Of a stretch of DNA of 64,000 bases, positions 1 to 7,115 are shown one piece after another; the first letter of the stretch is position 1; each line of letters opens with the position of its first letter. Both the position numbers and the translations under genes were made by a program. The notes under the pieces were generated by a model, which was not told the DNA's origin, did no database searches, and was given only the letters and a program-made list of their open reading frames with translations. The stretch is from positions 1-64,000 of the forward strand of contig QZJU01000015.1 in NCBI GenBank assembly GCA_003597955.1. Direction: 5' to 3'. This stretch comes from Candidatus Parcubacteria bacterium (GTDB lineage Bacteria > Patescibacteriota > Patescibacteriia > PEXW01).

Positions 1-229
1 GCTCCTTTACTTCAGGAGCTATCGAGTGATGTTTTTTCATATGCCCATACGTTAATTAGTCTAGACCGTCGTGTCTAGTATATGGGGGTCAGTACAGGTC
101 GCGCAAAGTCTGGAAAGTATCAATTAAAGAAATTCAAGCACGAAAAGCTTTTAGTGGGGAGTTTGTAAAATAATTTCATGCCCGCGGATCCGGGAATCTT
201 TATTTCCGTTTTTTTGGTATACTTATTCC
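1..229. other. Left-edge segment: possible 3' end of an upstream gene and a non-coding leader
   Basis: Frame 1 on the plus strand is open from the window edge to a TAG at 76-78 and could be the last 25 codons of an upstream gene, but no family is recognisable. The same bases form good hairpins: 1-6 pairs with 14-19, and 61-66 with 73-78 nested inside 44-49 with 81-86. A terminator or the end of a structured RNA is therefore equally possible. From 79 to about 205 I see no coding signal. The end holds the promoter of the next gene. Confidence 0.25.
218..223 (+). promoter_or_regulatory. -10 box of a leaderless promoter (TATACT)
   Basis: TATACT ends six bases before the ATG at 230, which places the predicted +1 on the A of the start codon. 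No Shine-Dalgarno sequence is present. The -35 region (about 195-200) is T-rich and weak. Confidence 0.45.
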
Positions 230-535
230 ATGAAAAAAACAATTTCCGGCGGTGTCGCGCACAAAATGCCGCCAGATCTGAAAAAAGTCCTCATTGCTGA
301 TAAAGCGGCGCTTCGCTTATGGGAAGACATTACCCCGCTCAGCCGCAACGAGTGGATTTGTTGGGTTGAATTCGTAAAGACCAAAGCGACCAGAAAAGAC
401 CATATCAGAAGAGTTGTTTCAGAACTCAAAGAAGGAATGCGTCGGCCGTGTTGCTGGCTAGGCTGTACGCACCGCAAAGATAAGCCACTCAACCCCACCC
501 AAAAATTCATTCTCGGCAAAAAGTCGAAAAAATAA
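230..535 (+). CDS. YdeI/OmpD-associated (OmdA) family small protein
   Basis: This 101-residue protein matches the C-terminal OmdA/YdeI domain seen in proteins annotated as bacteriocin-protection, YdeI/OmpD-associated. The family pattern is visible: an N-terminal PPDLKKVL segment, alanines before LRLWEDITPLSRNEWICWV, then a basic helix with RRVVSELKEGMRRPCCW. Family members often carry an N-terminal DUF1905 domain, which is absent here, so this is the short form. The biochemical role is not established. It is probably cytoplasmic, with no signal peptide. It stands alone with its own leaderless promoter, and the next gene has a separate -10 box. Confidence 0.7.
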   Translation: MKKTISGGVAHKMPPDLKKVLIADKAALRLWEDITPLSRNEWICWVEFVKTKATRKDHIRRVVSELKEGMRRPCCWLGCTHRKDKPLNPTQKFILGKKSKK

Positions 536-605
536 TAATACGGCGGATCCGGCGGGACTTGGTTGATGGGATTTTGTTTTTATTTGCCAAATTAATCTAA
601 TTTGG

Positions 606-611
606 TATCCT
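606..611 (+). promoter_or_regulatory. -10 box (TATCCT) for the alpha/beta hydrolase
   Basis: TATCCT gives a predicted +1 near 618, only about five bases before the ATG at 623. The -35 region has TTGCCA (583-588), 17 bases upstream. Confidence 0.4.
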
Positions 612-622
612 TTGTTGTGCTT

Positions 623-1660
623 ATGAAAAAATCCGCTCTTTATTTTGCGAGCCTATGCGTAGCTGCCACGATTGGCGCGGTGAGTTTTTGGTTATCGGCA
701 AAGAATTTTCCTGAATTTCAAGATGCGAGTTTTGTTAAGAACAGTGGCCAGGTATTATCCGAAACCAGGCAGGCGATTGCGCCCCAAGCGCCGCATCCCG
801 TTTCCTACCCAGCGCTTTTTGCCGAAGATTTTAACGGCAGTAATTTGGAAATAGGCGAGGTCCTTGCCCGGACCGAAACCTACACGCGGTATTACATTAC
901 TTATGCCAGCGGCGATCTGACGATATCCGGAATCATGAATGTTCCCAAAGGCGACGGGCCGTTTCCAGCCTTGGTGCTGAACCATGGCCATATTGATACA
1001 GATGTATACACAAACGGCCGGGGCTTGCGGCGCGAGCAGGATTTTTTCGCGCGCAATGGCTTCGTCGTTCTGCACACCGATTACCGCAACCACGCGCAAT
1101 CCAGCAAAGATAACCGCGATCGTTTGGCTGTCAGGTTTTCCTATGCTGAAGACGCAATCAATGCCGTTTATGCTTTGCGCCGGTCGGGGCTTTCGGTTAT
1201 TGACACCCAGAGGATTGGTATGCTTGGCCACTCGATGGGCGGCGGCGTGACTTTGGGATCGCTGGTGACCATTCCAGACCTTATCGACGCGGCCGTGCTC
1301 TATGCACCGGTATCGGGCGACATGCGCAAAAGTTTTGAACGCTGGATGGACGCAGACCAAGATTCAGTGGCGGAAATCGCTTCAGAATACGGACTGCCTG
1401 AGGCAGCCCCGGAATTTTGGGCAAATATTTCAGCCGAGACTTTTTATGGCAGGATCAGGGCGCCAGTTCATATTTATCACGGCACCACGGATGACAGTGT
1501 TCCGTTGGAATGGTCCAAAGATACATTGGAAAAATTACGGCAAGCCGGGGTTGCTGCCGAGCTGACTGTTTATCCGGCTGCACCGCACGAATTTACGAAT
1601 GACTGGCCGGCATTTATGAATAGCGCTCTGGATTTTTTCAAACAAAACCTCAAGTCCTAA
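623..1660 (+). CDS. Membrane-anchored or secreted alpha/beta hydrolase (dienelactone hydrolase / S9 peptidase-like)
   Basis: The 345-residue protein starts with a basic, hydrophobic signal or anchor segment (residues 1-25), so the hydrolase probably acts outside the membrane. The alpha/beta-hydrolase core begins around residue 95. The nucleophile elbow GHSMGG puts the serine at 204, the acid is Asp290 in HGTTDDSVP, and the histidine is His322 in APHEF, so the triad is complete. The oxyanion strand VLNHGH is at about 118-123. The fold resembles acyl-aminoacyl-peptidase or dienelactone-hydrolase relatives; substrate unknown, ester or peptide bond hydrolysis inferred. I chose the ATG at 623 because an upstream in-frame TTG at 602 would precede the -10 box. 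Confidence 0.8.
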   Translation: MKKSALYFASLCVAATIGAVSFWLSAKNFPEFQDASFVKNSGQVLSETRQAIAPQAPHPVSYPALFAEDFNGSNLEIGEVLARTETYTRYYITYASGDLTISGIMNVPKGDGPFPALVLNHGHIDTDVYTNGRGLRREQDFFARNGFVVLHTDYRNHAQSSKDNRDRLAVRFSYAEDAINAVYALRRSGLSVIDTQRIGMLGHSMGGGVTLGSLVTIPDLIDAAVLYAPVSGDMRKSFERWMDADQDSVAEIASEYGLPEAAPEFWANISAETFYGRIRAPVHIYHGTTDDSVPLEWSKDTLEKLRQAGVAAELTVYPAAPHEFTNDWPAFMNSALDFFKQNLKS

Positions 1661-1679
1661 TCAAAGCGCGATTTTTTAA

Positions 1680-1718
1680 AATAAAAAAGCCGGACCAAGA
1701 AATCTGGCCCGTCTTATT
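1680..1718. terminator. Candidate terminator between convergent genes
   Basis: An imperfect 7-bp hairpin (CGGACCA pairing with TCTGGCCCG with one mismatch) lies between the hydrolase and the minus-strand pair. Its left side is an A-run, which would be a U-tract for the minus-strand transcript. Confidence 0.4.
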
Positions 1719-1742
1719 AAAGATCATCTAATCATTGTCCCC

Positions 1743-2132
1743 TTAAAAGTTGGTTTTGAAAGGTTTCGGCAATTTGTAGGTCCTGTAAATGAAATCGTCA
1801 ACCGGATCGCTTTTAATCGAAGGCAAGTTATGGTCAAATTCCGCTGTGTAAGTCCGGGTCACTGGAAAATTGAAAATTATACCGCCTGACCCGATGGTCT
1901 GCTTGACTTCGACCGAACGATTACCCGTTCGTTCCGCCGTGTCAATAATCCGCCTGGAATCGTCCTCGGCGATTTCGTCAATCTCGTCGGCATAATCTTT
2001 TTTGCTGGCCGCGAAGAAAGCCGGCCAAAACAAGAAAGCGGCCGGACCGATCATTACCGACAACAAGCCGCTGGCGACCGTGGCCCCGAGCGCAGAGGGG
2101 CCGTTGCTGGTGGATTTTCTGATGCGTGCCAT
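1743..2132 (-). CDS. Unknown 129-residue protein with one hydrophobic segment
   Basis: I do not recognise this protein. It has a basic N-terminus, then a glycine- and alanine-rich hydrophobic stretch (about residues 14-42) that could be a membrane hairpin. An acidic region (DEIDEIAEDD) and a soluble C-terminal half rich in beta-prone residues follow. It lies 4 bases downstream of the next minus-strand gene, so the two very likely form one operon driven by the strong promoter at 2549-2576. A membrane location is inferred from hydrophobicity only. Confidence 0.55.
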   Translation of the reverse strand: MARIRKSTSNGPSALGATVASGLLSVMIGPAAFLFWPAFFAASKKDYADEIDEIAEDDSRRIIDTAERTGNRSVEVKQTIGSGGIIFNFPVTRTYTAEFDHNLPSIKSDPVDDFIYRTYKLPKPFKTNF

Positions 2133-2136
2133 TTTC

Positions 2137-2478
2137 TTACCTCACTTTCACCCGCGTGCGGAGATAAGAAGTTTCGGCTTCGCTAAAGAATATTCTTTTC
2201 CGACCCGCGAAACCGCCGGTTTCTATTTCGATTTCCGTTTCACCCGGAAGCCGATGTGCCAACCAGGTGCAGGCAATGGCCGCGTGATTATTCGAAATGC
2301 TTCGGATAGTCAGGTTCCGCTCTTCGGCCCGTTTCGTGGCCAGCGCGTTATTCGCCCATTTGACGACATCAAACGGGACTTTCTCTGCCGCGACAGCCAA
2401 AGGCGAAGGCGGCGGAGTTAACATCGGGAAAGCGTTCCTGTAGGCAACCGGCAGCAAATCGTCGTCGTTTTGATACAT
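2137..2478 (-). CDS. Unknown 113-residue soluble protein, first gene of a two-gene operon
   Basis: No family is recognised. The start ATG at 2478 follows a strong Shine-Dalgarno (GGAAGGAGAG, 7 bases upstream). The longer open frame reaching 2595 is not used, because it would run back through the promoter. The N-terminus is proline-rich (FPMLTPPPSPL). A helical stretch then precedes a beta-rich C-terminus with Arg-Lys pairs. The roughly 64-base leader with a strong ribosome site is unusual in this window, where many genes look leaderless, and may mark an acquired operon. Confidence 0.55.
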   Translation of the reverse strand: MYQNDDDLLPVAYRNAFPMLTPPPSPLAVAAEKVPFDVVKWANNALATKRAEERNLTIRSISNNHAAIACTWLAHRLPGETEIEIETGGFAGRKRIFFSEAETSYLRTRVKVR

Positions 2479-2548
2479 AAAAACTCTCCTTCCAATGTTG
2501 TTGGGGTTTGTAAAAGTCCATTTTTTGGCTGGTTTTTGTTCCAAAATA

Positions 2549-2576
2549 ATTATATGTCCGGCCGGCTTTTTGTCAA
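2549..2576 (-). promoter_or_regulatory. Consensus promoter (TTGACA-16-TATAAT) for the unknown two-gene operon
   Basis: Read on the minus strand, TTGACA (complement of 2571-2576) and TATAAT (complement of 2549-2554) are both perfect consensus with a 16-base spacer. The spacer contains the palindrome CCGGCCGG. The -35 box directly abuts the repeated sequence at 2575-2591. Confidence 0.75.
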
Positions 2577-2591
2577 CCCCGCACCACTTTC
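2575..2591 (-). repeat. Solo copy of the inverted-repeat/promoter element end
   Basis: On the minus strand this reads GAAAGTGGTGCGGGGTT and runs straight into GACA to complete a -35 box. The same 17 bases occur as both ends of the element between priA and def. No second end is found nearby. Confidence 0.7.
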
Positions 2592-2690
2592 GCAAAATGC
2601 TTAAATTATAGCTTAGGGACTGAAGATTGCCAGAGCGAATTAAAGATTTTAAGGTCGGAAATCCGCAAAATTGCGCTAAAAGCCCAAAAA

Positions 2691-2948
2691 GTGATAAGCT
2701 ACCAAATGCCGGCTTTCAAACTGAATGGGTACTTGGTGAATTATGCGGCCTTTAAAGATCATTTGAGCTTGTTTCCGGGCTCTTCCGGCGTAAGAAAGTT
2801 TAAAAAATATTTGCGCAAATACAAGTGGTTAAAAGGCACGGTTCAGTTTTCTTTGACCAAGCCGTTGCAATTGGGCCTGGTGAGAAAAATCGTGAGGTTC
2901 AGGCTAAAAGAAAATTTAGCCAAGCGAAAATTAGCGAAAAAAGATTAA
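2691..2948 (+). CDS. DUF1801 family protein, 5'-truncated (probable remnant)
   Basis: The protein shows the DUF1801 signature (YQMPAFKLNG, AAFKDHLSLFP, KGTVQFSL and a C-terminal KIVRFRLKEN helix). Reading upstream in the same frame, clear homology continues for about 20 codons before the GTG at 2691 (SELKILRSEIRKIALKAQK), with no start codon and no ribosome site. The open frame then runs into the solo repeat/promoter element and a stop at 2547. The natural 5' end appears lost, probably when that element arrived. The gene may be dead, or translated from GTG without the first helix. DUF1801 proteins have a frataxin-like fold; function uncertain. Confidence 0.55.
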   Translation: MISYQMPAFKLNGYLVNYAAFKDHLSLFPGSSGVRKFKKYLRKYKWLKGTVQFSLTKPLQLGLVRKIVRFRLKENLAKRKLAKKD

Positions 2949-2961
2949 AAAAGTAAAATTT

Positions 2962-3360
2962 ATGCCAAACCGAATCGTGCATTTTGAGATCCAAGCTGAT
3001 GATCCGCAAAGAGCAATTGTTTTTTATCAGACGGTTTTTGGCTGGGAATTTCCCAAATGGCTGGACGAGCCGCCGTATTGGGGCGTGATGACGGCGACGC
3101 AGGAAAGCAAAGAGCCGGGCATTAATGGCGGTTTATTGCCCAGGCCGGCCAAAACTCCAGGCTTGGGCTTTGGCACAAACGCATTTGTCTGCACTGTGCA
3201 GGTTGAGAATTTTGACGAGATCGCGGCAAAAATTGAAAAAGCCGGGGGCAAAGTCGCTTTACCCAAACAAGCCATCATGGGCATTGCCTGGCAGGGTTAT
3301 TTTTTGGATACCGAAGGCAATACTTTCGGCATCCATCAGCCAGACAAGAACGCGAAGTGA
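2962..3360 (+). CDS. VOC family protein (glyoxalase/bleomycin-resistance fold)
   Basis: A 132-residue cytoplasmic protein with the vicinal oxygen chelate fold. The start NRIVHFEIQADDPQRAIVFY is typical, as is the first beta-alpha-beta unit with FYQTVFGWEF. The second half has a VENFDEIAAKIEKAGGKV helix, and the protein closes with YFLDTEGNTFGIHQ. His (HFEI), Glu (DTEG) and other positions used for metal in this superfamily are present, so metal binding is plausible. The substrate cannot be assigned, since the superfamily spans lyases, dioxygenases and antibiotic-binding proteins. Close relatives are often annotated only as VOC family protein. Confidence 0.85.
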   Translation: MPNRIVHFEIQADDPQRAIVFYQTVFGWEFPKWLDEPPYWGVMTATQESKEPGINGGLLPRPAKTPGLGFGTNAFVCTVQVENFDEIAAKIEKAGGKVALPKQAIMGIAWQGYFLDTEGNTFGIHQPDKNAK

Positions 3361-3385
3361 TTCGTTATCGATTTTAATAATTTTT

Positions 3386-3769
3386 GTGACTGAATTTGAG
3401 TTTCAGGATTTAGTCGAGAAAACCATCAAAGAAATTCCCGCCAAGCTCCGAGAAAAAATTCAGAATGTGGTTTTTACGGTCGAGCCCGATGCTCGTGTGC
3501 CGCAAGGGAATGAAATTAAAATAAGCCGCGGCAATTTTTTATTGGGTTTGTACCAGGGCGTGCCTTTGACCCGGCGGGGGATCCATTACAGCCTGGCATT
3601 GCCGGACAAAATCACTTTTTTCAAAAAGAATATCGAAAAGATTTCCGACAACGATCCGGCAAAAATCGCCAAGAATTTAAAGGCTGTGGTTCTGCACGAG
3701 ATCGCGCACTATTTCGGTTTTTCCGAAGCCGAAATCCGGAAAATGGAAAAAGCCAAAAACCCTGGTTAA
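3386..3769 (+). CDS. Metallopeptidase family protein (small zincin)
   Basis: This 127-residue protein has the zinc-protease motif HEIAHYFGFSE near its C-terminus: HExxH plus a downstream glycine and acidic residue. That matches the small bacterial zincin family whose members are about 110-130 residues. The N-terminal FEFQDLVEKTIKEIPAKLRE helix and the VEPDARVP strand fit too. I chose the GTG at 3386 because it gives the family's usual N-terminus; the open frame extends much further upstream through the VOC gene. A predicted cytoplasmic metalloprotease; its physiological substrate is unknown in the family. Confidence 0.8.
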   Translation: MTEFEFQDLVEKTIKEIPAKLREKIQNVVFTVEPDARVPQGNEIKISRGNFLLGLYQGVPLTRRGIHYSLALPDKITFFKKNIEKISDNDPAKIAKNLKAVVLHEIAHYFGFSEAEIRKMEKAKNPG

Positions 3770-3774
3770 CCTAG

Positions 3775-3815
3775 GGAAAAAAGCCCGTTTTTCTTTGACA
3801 GAAAGGCTTTTTTCC
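3775..3815 (+). terminator. 11-bp hairpin terminator that overlaps the next promoter
   Basis: Bases 3775-3785 (GGAAAAAAGCC) pair perfectly with 3805-3815, ending in a T-run. The loop contains TTGACA, the -35 box of the glycan-operon promoter. Confidence 0.75.
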
Positions 3816-3823
3816 GGTAATTT
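3795..3823 (+). promoter_or_regulatory. Leaderless promoter of the surface-glycan operon
   Basis: TTGACA (3795-3800), a 17-base spacer and TAATTT (3818-3823) place +1 at 3830, exactly the A of the GT2 start codon. There is no Shine-Dalgarno. The box sits inside the terminator hairpin. Confidence 0.6.
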
Positions 3824-3829
3824 CAGGCC

Positions 3830-4729
3830 ATGCCTGAACCAAAAGAACTCGCGGTTATAATTGTCAGTTGGCGGGTTAAAACTCAATTGCGTGACTGCTT
3901 GGAAAGCATTTACGCTTTAGCCGAACCTCAACAGCCGGGTGAAGTTTTTGTGGTTGATAATCATTCCAATGACGGAACGAATGAAATGTTGAAAGCGGAT
4001 TTTAGGCAAGTCAAATTGATCGCCAACCAGGAGAATCTGGGATTTGCCAAAGCCAATAACCATGCCCTGGCCCAGACCCAAAAACCTTTTATTTTTTTTC
4101 TAAACCCGGATACCAAAGTAACCGAGGGTGCTTTTGCTAGAATGCTCCAAGTTTTTGAAAGGCATGAACGCGCCGGCATAGTCGGGCCCAAGCTTTTGAA
4201 TCCTGACAATTCATTGCAAAAATCCGTTAGAAATTTGCCCACGCCTTTGGCCCTGGTCGCGATTTTTTTAAAAATGCGTTTTTGGTGGCCGAATTTTCCG
4301 CCGTTAAAAAAATATTTGCAAATCGATTTTGATTACGACCGCGAGCAATCGGTCGGCCAGGTTATGGGCGCGGCCTTTTTGGTCCGGCGGAAAGTTTTTG
4401 AAGAAATTGGAAATCTTGATGAAAAGTTCTGGATTTGGTTTGAAGAGGTGGATTTTTGCATGCGGGCCAAAAACGCGGACTGGGAAACATGGTATACACC
4501 CGAAGCGAAGATTTTTCATACAGGCGGTGAAAGTTTCAGCCGCCAAAGTTCATTTCGGAAACAACGACAGTGGTTTGCCAGTGTTTTAAAATACAGCCAG
4601 AAACATTTTAATTATTTCTCAACTTTTTGTTTGTTTGTGTTTGGGGTTTTTAGTTTGCTTGGCACGGGGACAGTGCAGCTATGCCAAAAAATTATCGCGC
4701 GGCCGGCGAAAGTCGGCTCGTTGCAATTA
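3830..4729 (+). CDS. Glycosyltransferase family 2 (rhamnosyltransferase-like)
   Basis: A GT-A fold enzyme of 300 residues. The nucleotide-sugar domain begins at once (AVIIVSWRVK), followed by VVDNHSNDGT and the metal-binding FFLNPDTKV (DxD-like) near residue 88. A GAAFLVRRKVFEEIG acceptor-side segment and WFEEVDFCMRAK complete the pattern of dTDP-rhamnose and related transferases. A hydrophobic helix lies near the C-terminus, so it probably works at the inner membrane face. It opens the glycan operon, and its stop overlaps the next ATG by four bases (stop codon ends at 4732). Donor and acceptor cannot be told from sequence. Confidence 0.85.
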
Positions 4730-6189
4730 TGAAAGGCAAGACGATTTTATTGTTGGTTTTCGCCTTAATCGGCCTGGAGGCCGCCTCATTTCTGGCCTGG
4801 CGGTTCCCAAGTTTTGGGGTTTTTGCCTGGCTGATTATCGTCGGTTTGGTCGTGGCAGTGAGTTTAGTAAAATTGGAATTTGGGTTAAGTTGGGTTATAG
4901 CGGAATTGATTTTGGGCGGCAAAGGGTATTTGTTTTCTTTACCCCTGGGCAATTTTGATTTGTCCATCCGCCTGGGAATTTTTTCAGCGGTGTTTTTGGT
5001 TTGGGTCTTGCGCGCGGTAAAAACTAAGAATTTTTGGGGGAGCCAATATAACTTTCGCTGGCTTTGGATAGGCTTGGGCGGAATCGTTGTTTGGGCTGGG
5101 CTTATTGGTTTATTGCGCGGCAATGGTTTGAAAGCGGTTTTTTTGGACGCAAACGCCTTTTTATTCTTAGGCCTAGTCCCGGCTTTTGGTTGCCTGAAAA
5201 GCCGGAAAGATTTTTTTAGCCTTTGCAATTTTATAGCCGCGGCTTTGATCGTTTTGGCTTTGAAAACCGGCTTGACCCAAGGTTTATTCAACCACCTGCC
5301 CTCGACTTCTTTGGCGGATTATTATAAATGGATCCGCGATACGGGCGTGGGGGAAATCACCTTCATTATTGGGCACCTGTACCGGGTTTTTTTTCAAAGC
5401 CAGGTGTTTGGCTTGCTGGGTTTCTTTTTGGGCATTGGTTTGGTTATGGCGCAACCCAAGTTTCGATGGTTGTGGACGGGAGTTGCCGGTTTATCGGTTT
5501 TCGTCGTCATCACCAGCCTCTCCCGAAGTTTTTGGCTGGGCGGCGGCGTAGCTCTGGTAATGGGCTTGATTGGTTTACTGGCGATAAAAAGCGCGCGCCA
5601 AGGTTTTGGCAGAGTAATTTTTCATAGTGCCGTTGCCGGACTAATTGGATATTTGGGTTTTATGTGGGTTTTGAATTTCCCTTATCTGTGGGGCGGGGGA
5701 ATCCAGGGCGGCTCGCTGGTTAGAATACGGACCGACATTAGTTCCGAATCAGCGGCTTCCAGCCGGAAGGAGCTTTTGCCCGTGATAAACCAAGCGATTT
5801 TAGATCATCCCTATACAGGCAGCGGCTTTGGCACGGCCTTGACTTACCGCACTAAAGATCCCCGGGTGAATAAAAACGGCAATGCCCAAGGCACGCTATA
5901 CACAACCACGGCTTTTGAGCTGGGTTATAACGCCCTGGCTCTGCAATTTGGTCTGCCGTTTTTTTTGGGCTACCTTTTAGTTTTATTCACGATTTTAAAA
6001 AAGGGGATTGTCTTGTTTAAACTCGAAAGCCGGCACCGGGCAATTATTGCCGGTCTGGTTTTAAGCCTGATTGCCGTGTTTGCCTTACACGCGACCACAC
6101 CATATTTAAATCATCCTTTGGGCTTGGGTATTTTGATGCTGGCTTTATGCGCCTTTGCAATTTTTGACCCGCGATATGAACGAAATTGA
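4729..6189 (+). CDS. O-antigen ligase/polymerase-like polytopic membrane protein
   Basis: About 486 residues with ten or more hydrophobic helices and one larger extracytoplasmic loop (about residues 310-390). That loop contains SAASSRKELLP and the short HPYTGSGFGT motif typical of the Wzy_C / WaaL-type domain. Such proteins join or polymerise lipid-linked glycans outside the membrane. I chose the ATG at 4729 because it forms an ATGA overlap with the GT2 stop; an earlier ATG at 4681 lies inside that gene. Whether it acts as polymerase, ligase or protein O-glycosyltransferase is open. Confidence 0.75.
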   Translation: MKGKTILLLVFALIGLEAASFLAWRFPSFGVFAWLIIVGLVVAVSLVKLEFGLSWVIAELILGGKGYLFSLPLGNFDLSIRLGIFSAVFLVWVLRAVKTKNFWGSQYNFRWLWIGLGGIVVWAGLIGLLRGNGLKAVFLDANAFLFLGLVPAFGCLKSRKDFFSLCNFIAAALIVLALKTGLTQGLFNHLPSTSLADYYKWIRDTGVGEITFIIGHLYRVFFQSQVFGLLGFFLGIGLVMAQPKFRWLWTGVAGLSVFVVITSLSRSFWLGGGVALVMGLIGLLAIKSARQGFGRVIFHSAVAGLIGYLGFMWVLNFPYLWGGGIQGGSLVRIRTDISSESAASSRKELLPVINQAILDHPYTGSGFGTALTYRTKDPRVNKNGNAQGTLYTTTAFELGYNALALQFGLPFFLGYLLVLFTILKKGIVLFKLESRHRAIIAGLVLSLIAVFALHATTPYLNHPLGLGILMLALCAFAIFDPRYERN

Positions 6190-7111
6190 TTTGACTTACG
6201 ACATCAGCCTGGTGAGCTGGAACAGCGAGCCTTGGCTAGAAAAATGTTTACGGGCCTTAAAAGCCCAAACCATAAAGCCGAAAAATATCTTTGTGGTTGA
6301 TAATAATTCCCAGGATGGTTCGTTGAAGGTCTTAAAACAGTTTTCGGAAGTTCAAGTGTTCCCCCAAAATGCCAACCTGGGCTTTGCTAAAGCGCATAAT
6401 CTGAACATTAGCAAAAGTTCCACCGACTTTATTTTAGCGCTTAACCCGGATGTGGTGTTGGAAGCCGATTATGCTGAAAAACTTTTGGATTTTGCCCGAA
6501 ACAATCCTCGGGCCGCGGCCCTGGTCGGCTCGATTTTTTCATTAGGAGCAACGGAGATTGACACCGCGGGTTTAAAAATTACCATCTGGCGAAAAGTAAA
6601 AGAAATCAAAAAATTATTCAGCGAACCAACCCAAATTTTCGGTGTTTCCGGAGCGGTGGCCATGCTGCGCCGGAACGCGCTTGAGCAGATAAAAGTAAAT
6701 GCTCAATTTTTGAACGAGGCTTTTTTTGCCTACAAAGAAGATATTGAATTGGCTTGGCGCTTGCGTTGGGCCGGTTGGCAGGCTTTTTGTATTCCCCAGG
6801 CCAAAGCCCAGCATTTTCGAGTCTTGAAAACCGAAGCGCCTCGCAAAACCAGGGCGGCGGAGCGGCGGAGGTTAAGTTACCGGAACCAGCTTCTGCTTTA
6901 CCCGAGCGTGGAAAGTTTAAAAACTTTCCTGCCGCATGCGTGGGCAATCCTGCCGGCGGAAATCTTTCGATTGGTTTTTTTGCTGTTAACTGATTACAAA
7001 ATTACTGTTTCGGCCCTTGCTGAAGTCAGGAAAATGTGGCATGATGCAAGAACCTTTGCTCGTGAGCAGCCGCGTTTAATAAAAGCGAAAGAAGTTCGCG
7101 CGGCATTTTAA
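6176..7111 (+). CDS. Glycosyltransferase family 2
   Basis: A second GT2 enzyme of 311 residues. Visible elements are ISLVSWNSEPWLEKCL at the start, VVDNNSQDGS, the DxD-like LALNPDVVLEAD and the AFFAYKEDIELAWRLR acceptor segment. The C-terminus has one hydrophobic helix and a basic tail. The ATG at 6176 overlaps the upstream stop by 14 bases; an ATG at 6155 would add only seven residues. It differs clearly from the two neighbouring GT2 enzymes, so the three probably add different sugars or linkages to one glycan. Confidence 0.82.
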   Translation: MNEIDLTYDISLVSWNSEPWLEKCLRALKAQTIKPKNIFVVDNNSQDGSLKVLKQFSEVQVFPQNANLGFAKAHNLNISKSSTDFILALNPDVVLEADYAEKLLDFARNNPRAAALVGSIFSLGATEIDTAGLKITIWRKVKEIKKLFSEPTQIFGVSGAVAMLRRNALEQIKVNAQFLNEAFFAYKEDIELAWRLRWAGWQAFCIPQAKAQHFRVLKTEAPRKTRAAERRRLSYRNQLLLYPSVESLKTFLPHAWAILPAEIFRLVFLLLTDYKITVSALAEVRKMWHDARTFAREQPRLIKAKEVRAAF

Positions 7112-7115
7112 AATC

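Noticed and set aside
184-552. GCGGATCCGG palindrome on both sides of the OmdA-like gene (184-193 and 543-552)
   Set aside because: Only 10 bases, and the core CGGATCCG also occurs inside coding sequence at about 8939, so chance is likely.
755-1360. Minus-strand open frame inside the alpha/beta hydrolase
   Set aside because: The plus strand encodes the complete catalytic triad; the antisense product resembles nothing.
2691-2948. Treating the DUF1801 gene as complete
   Set aside because: Clear homology lies upstream of the only possible start, so the 5' end is missing.
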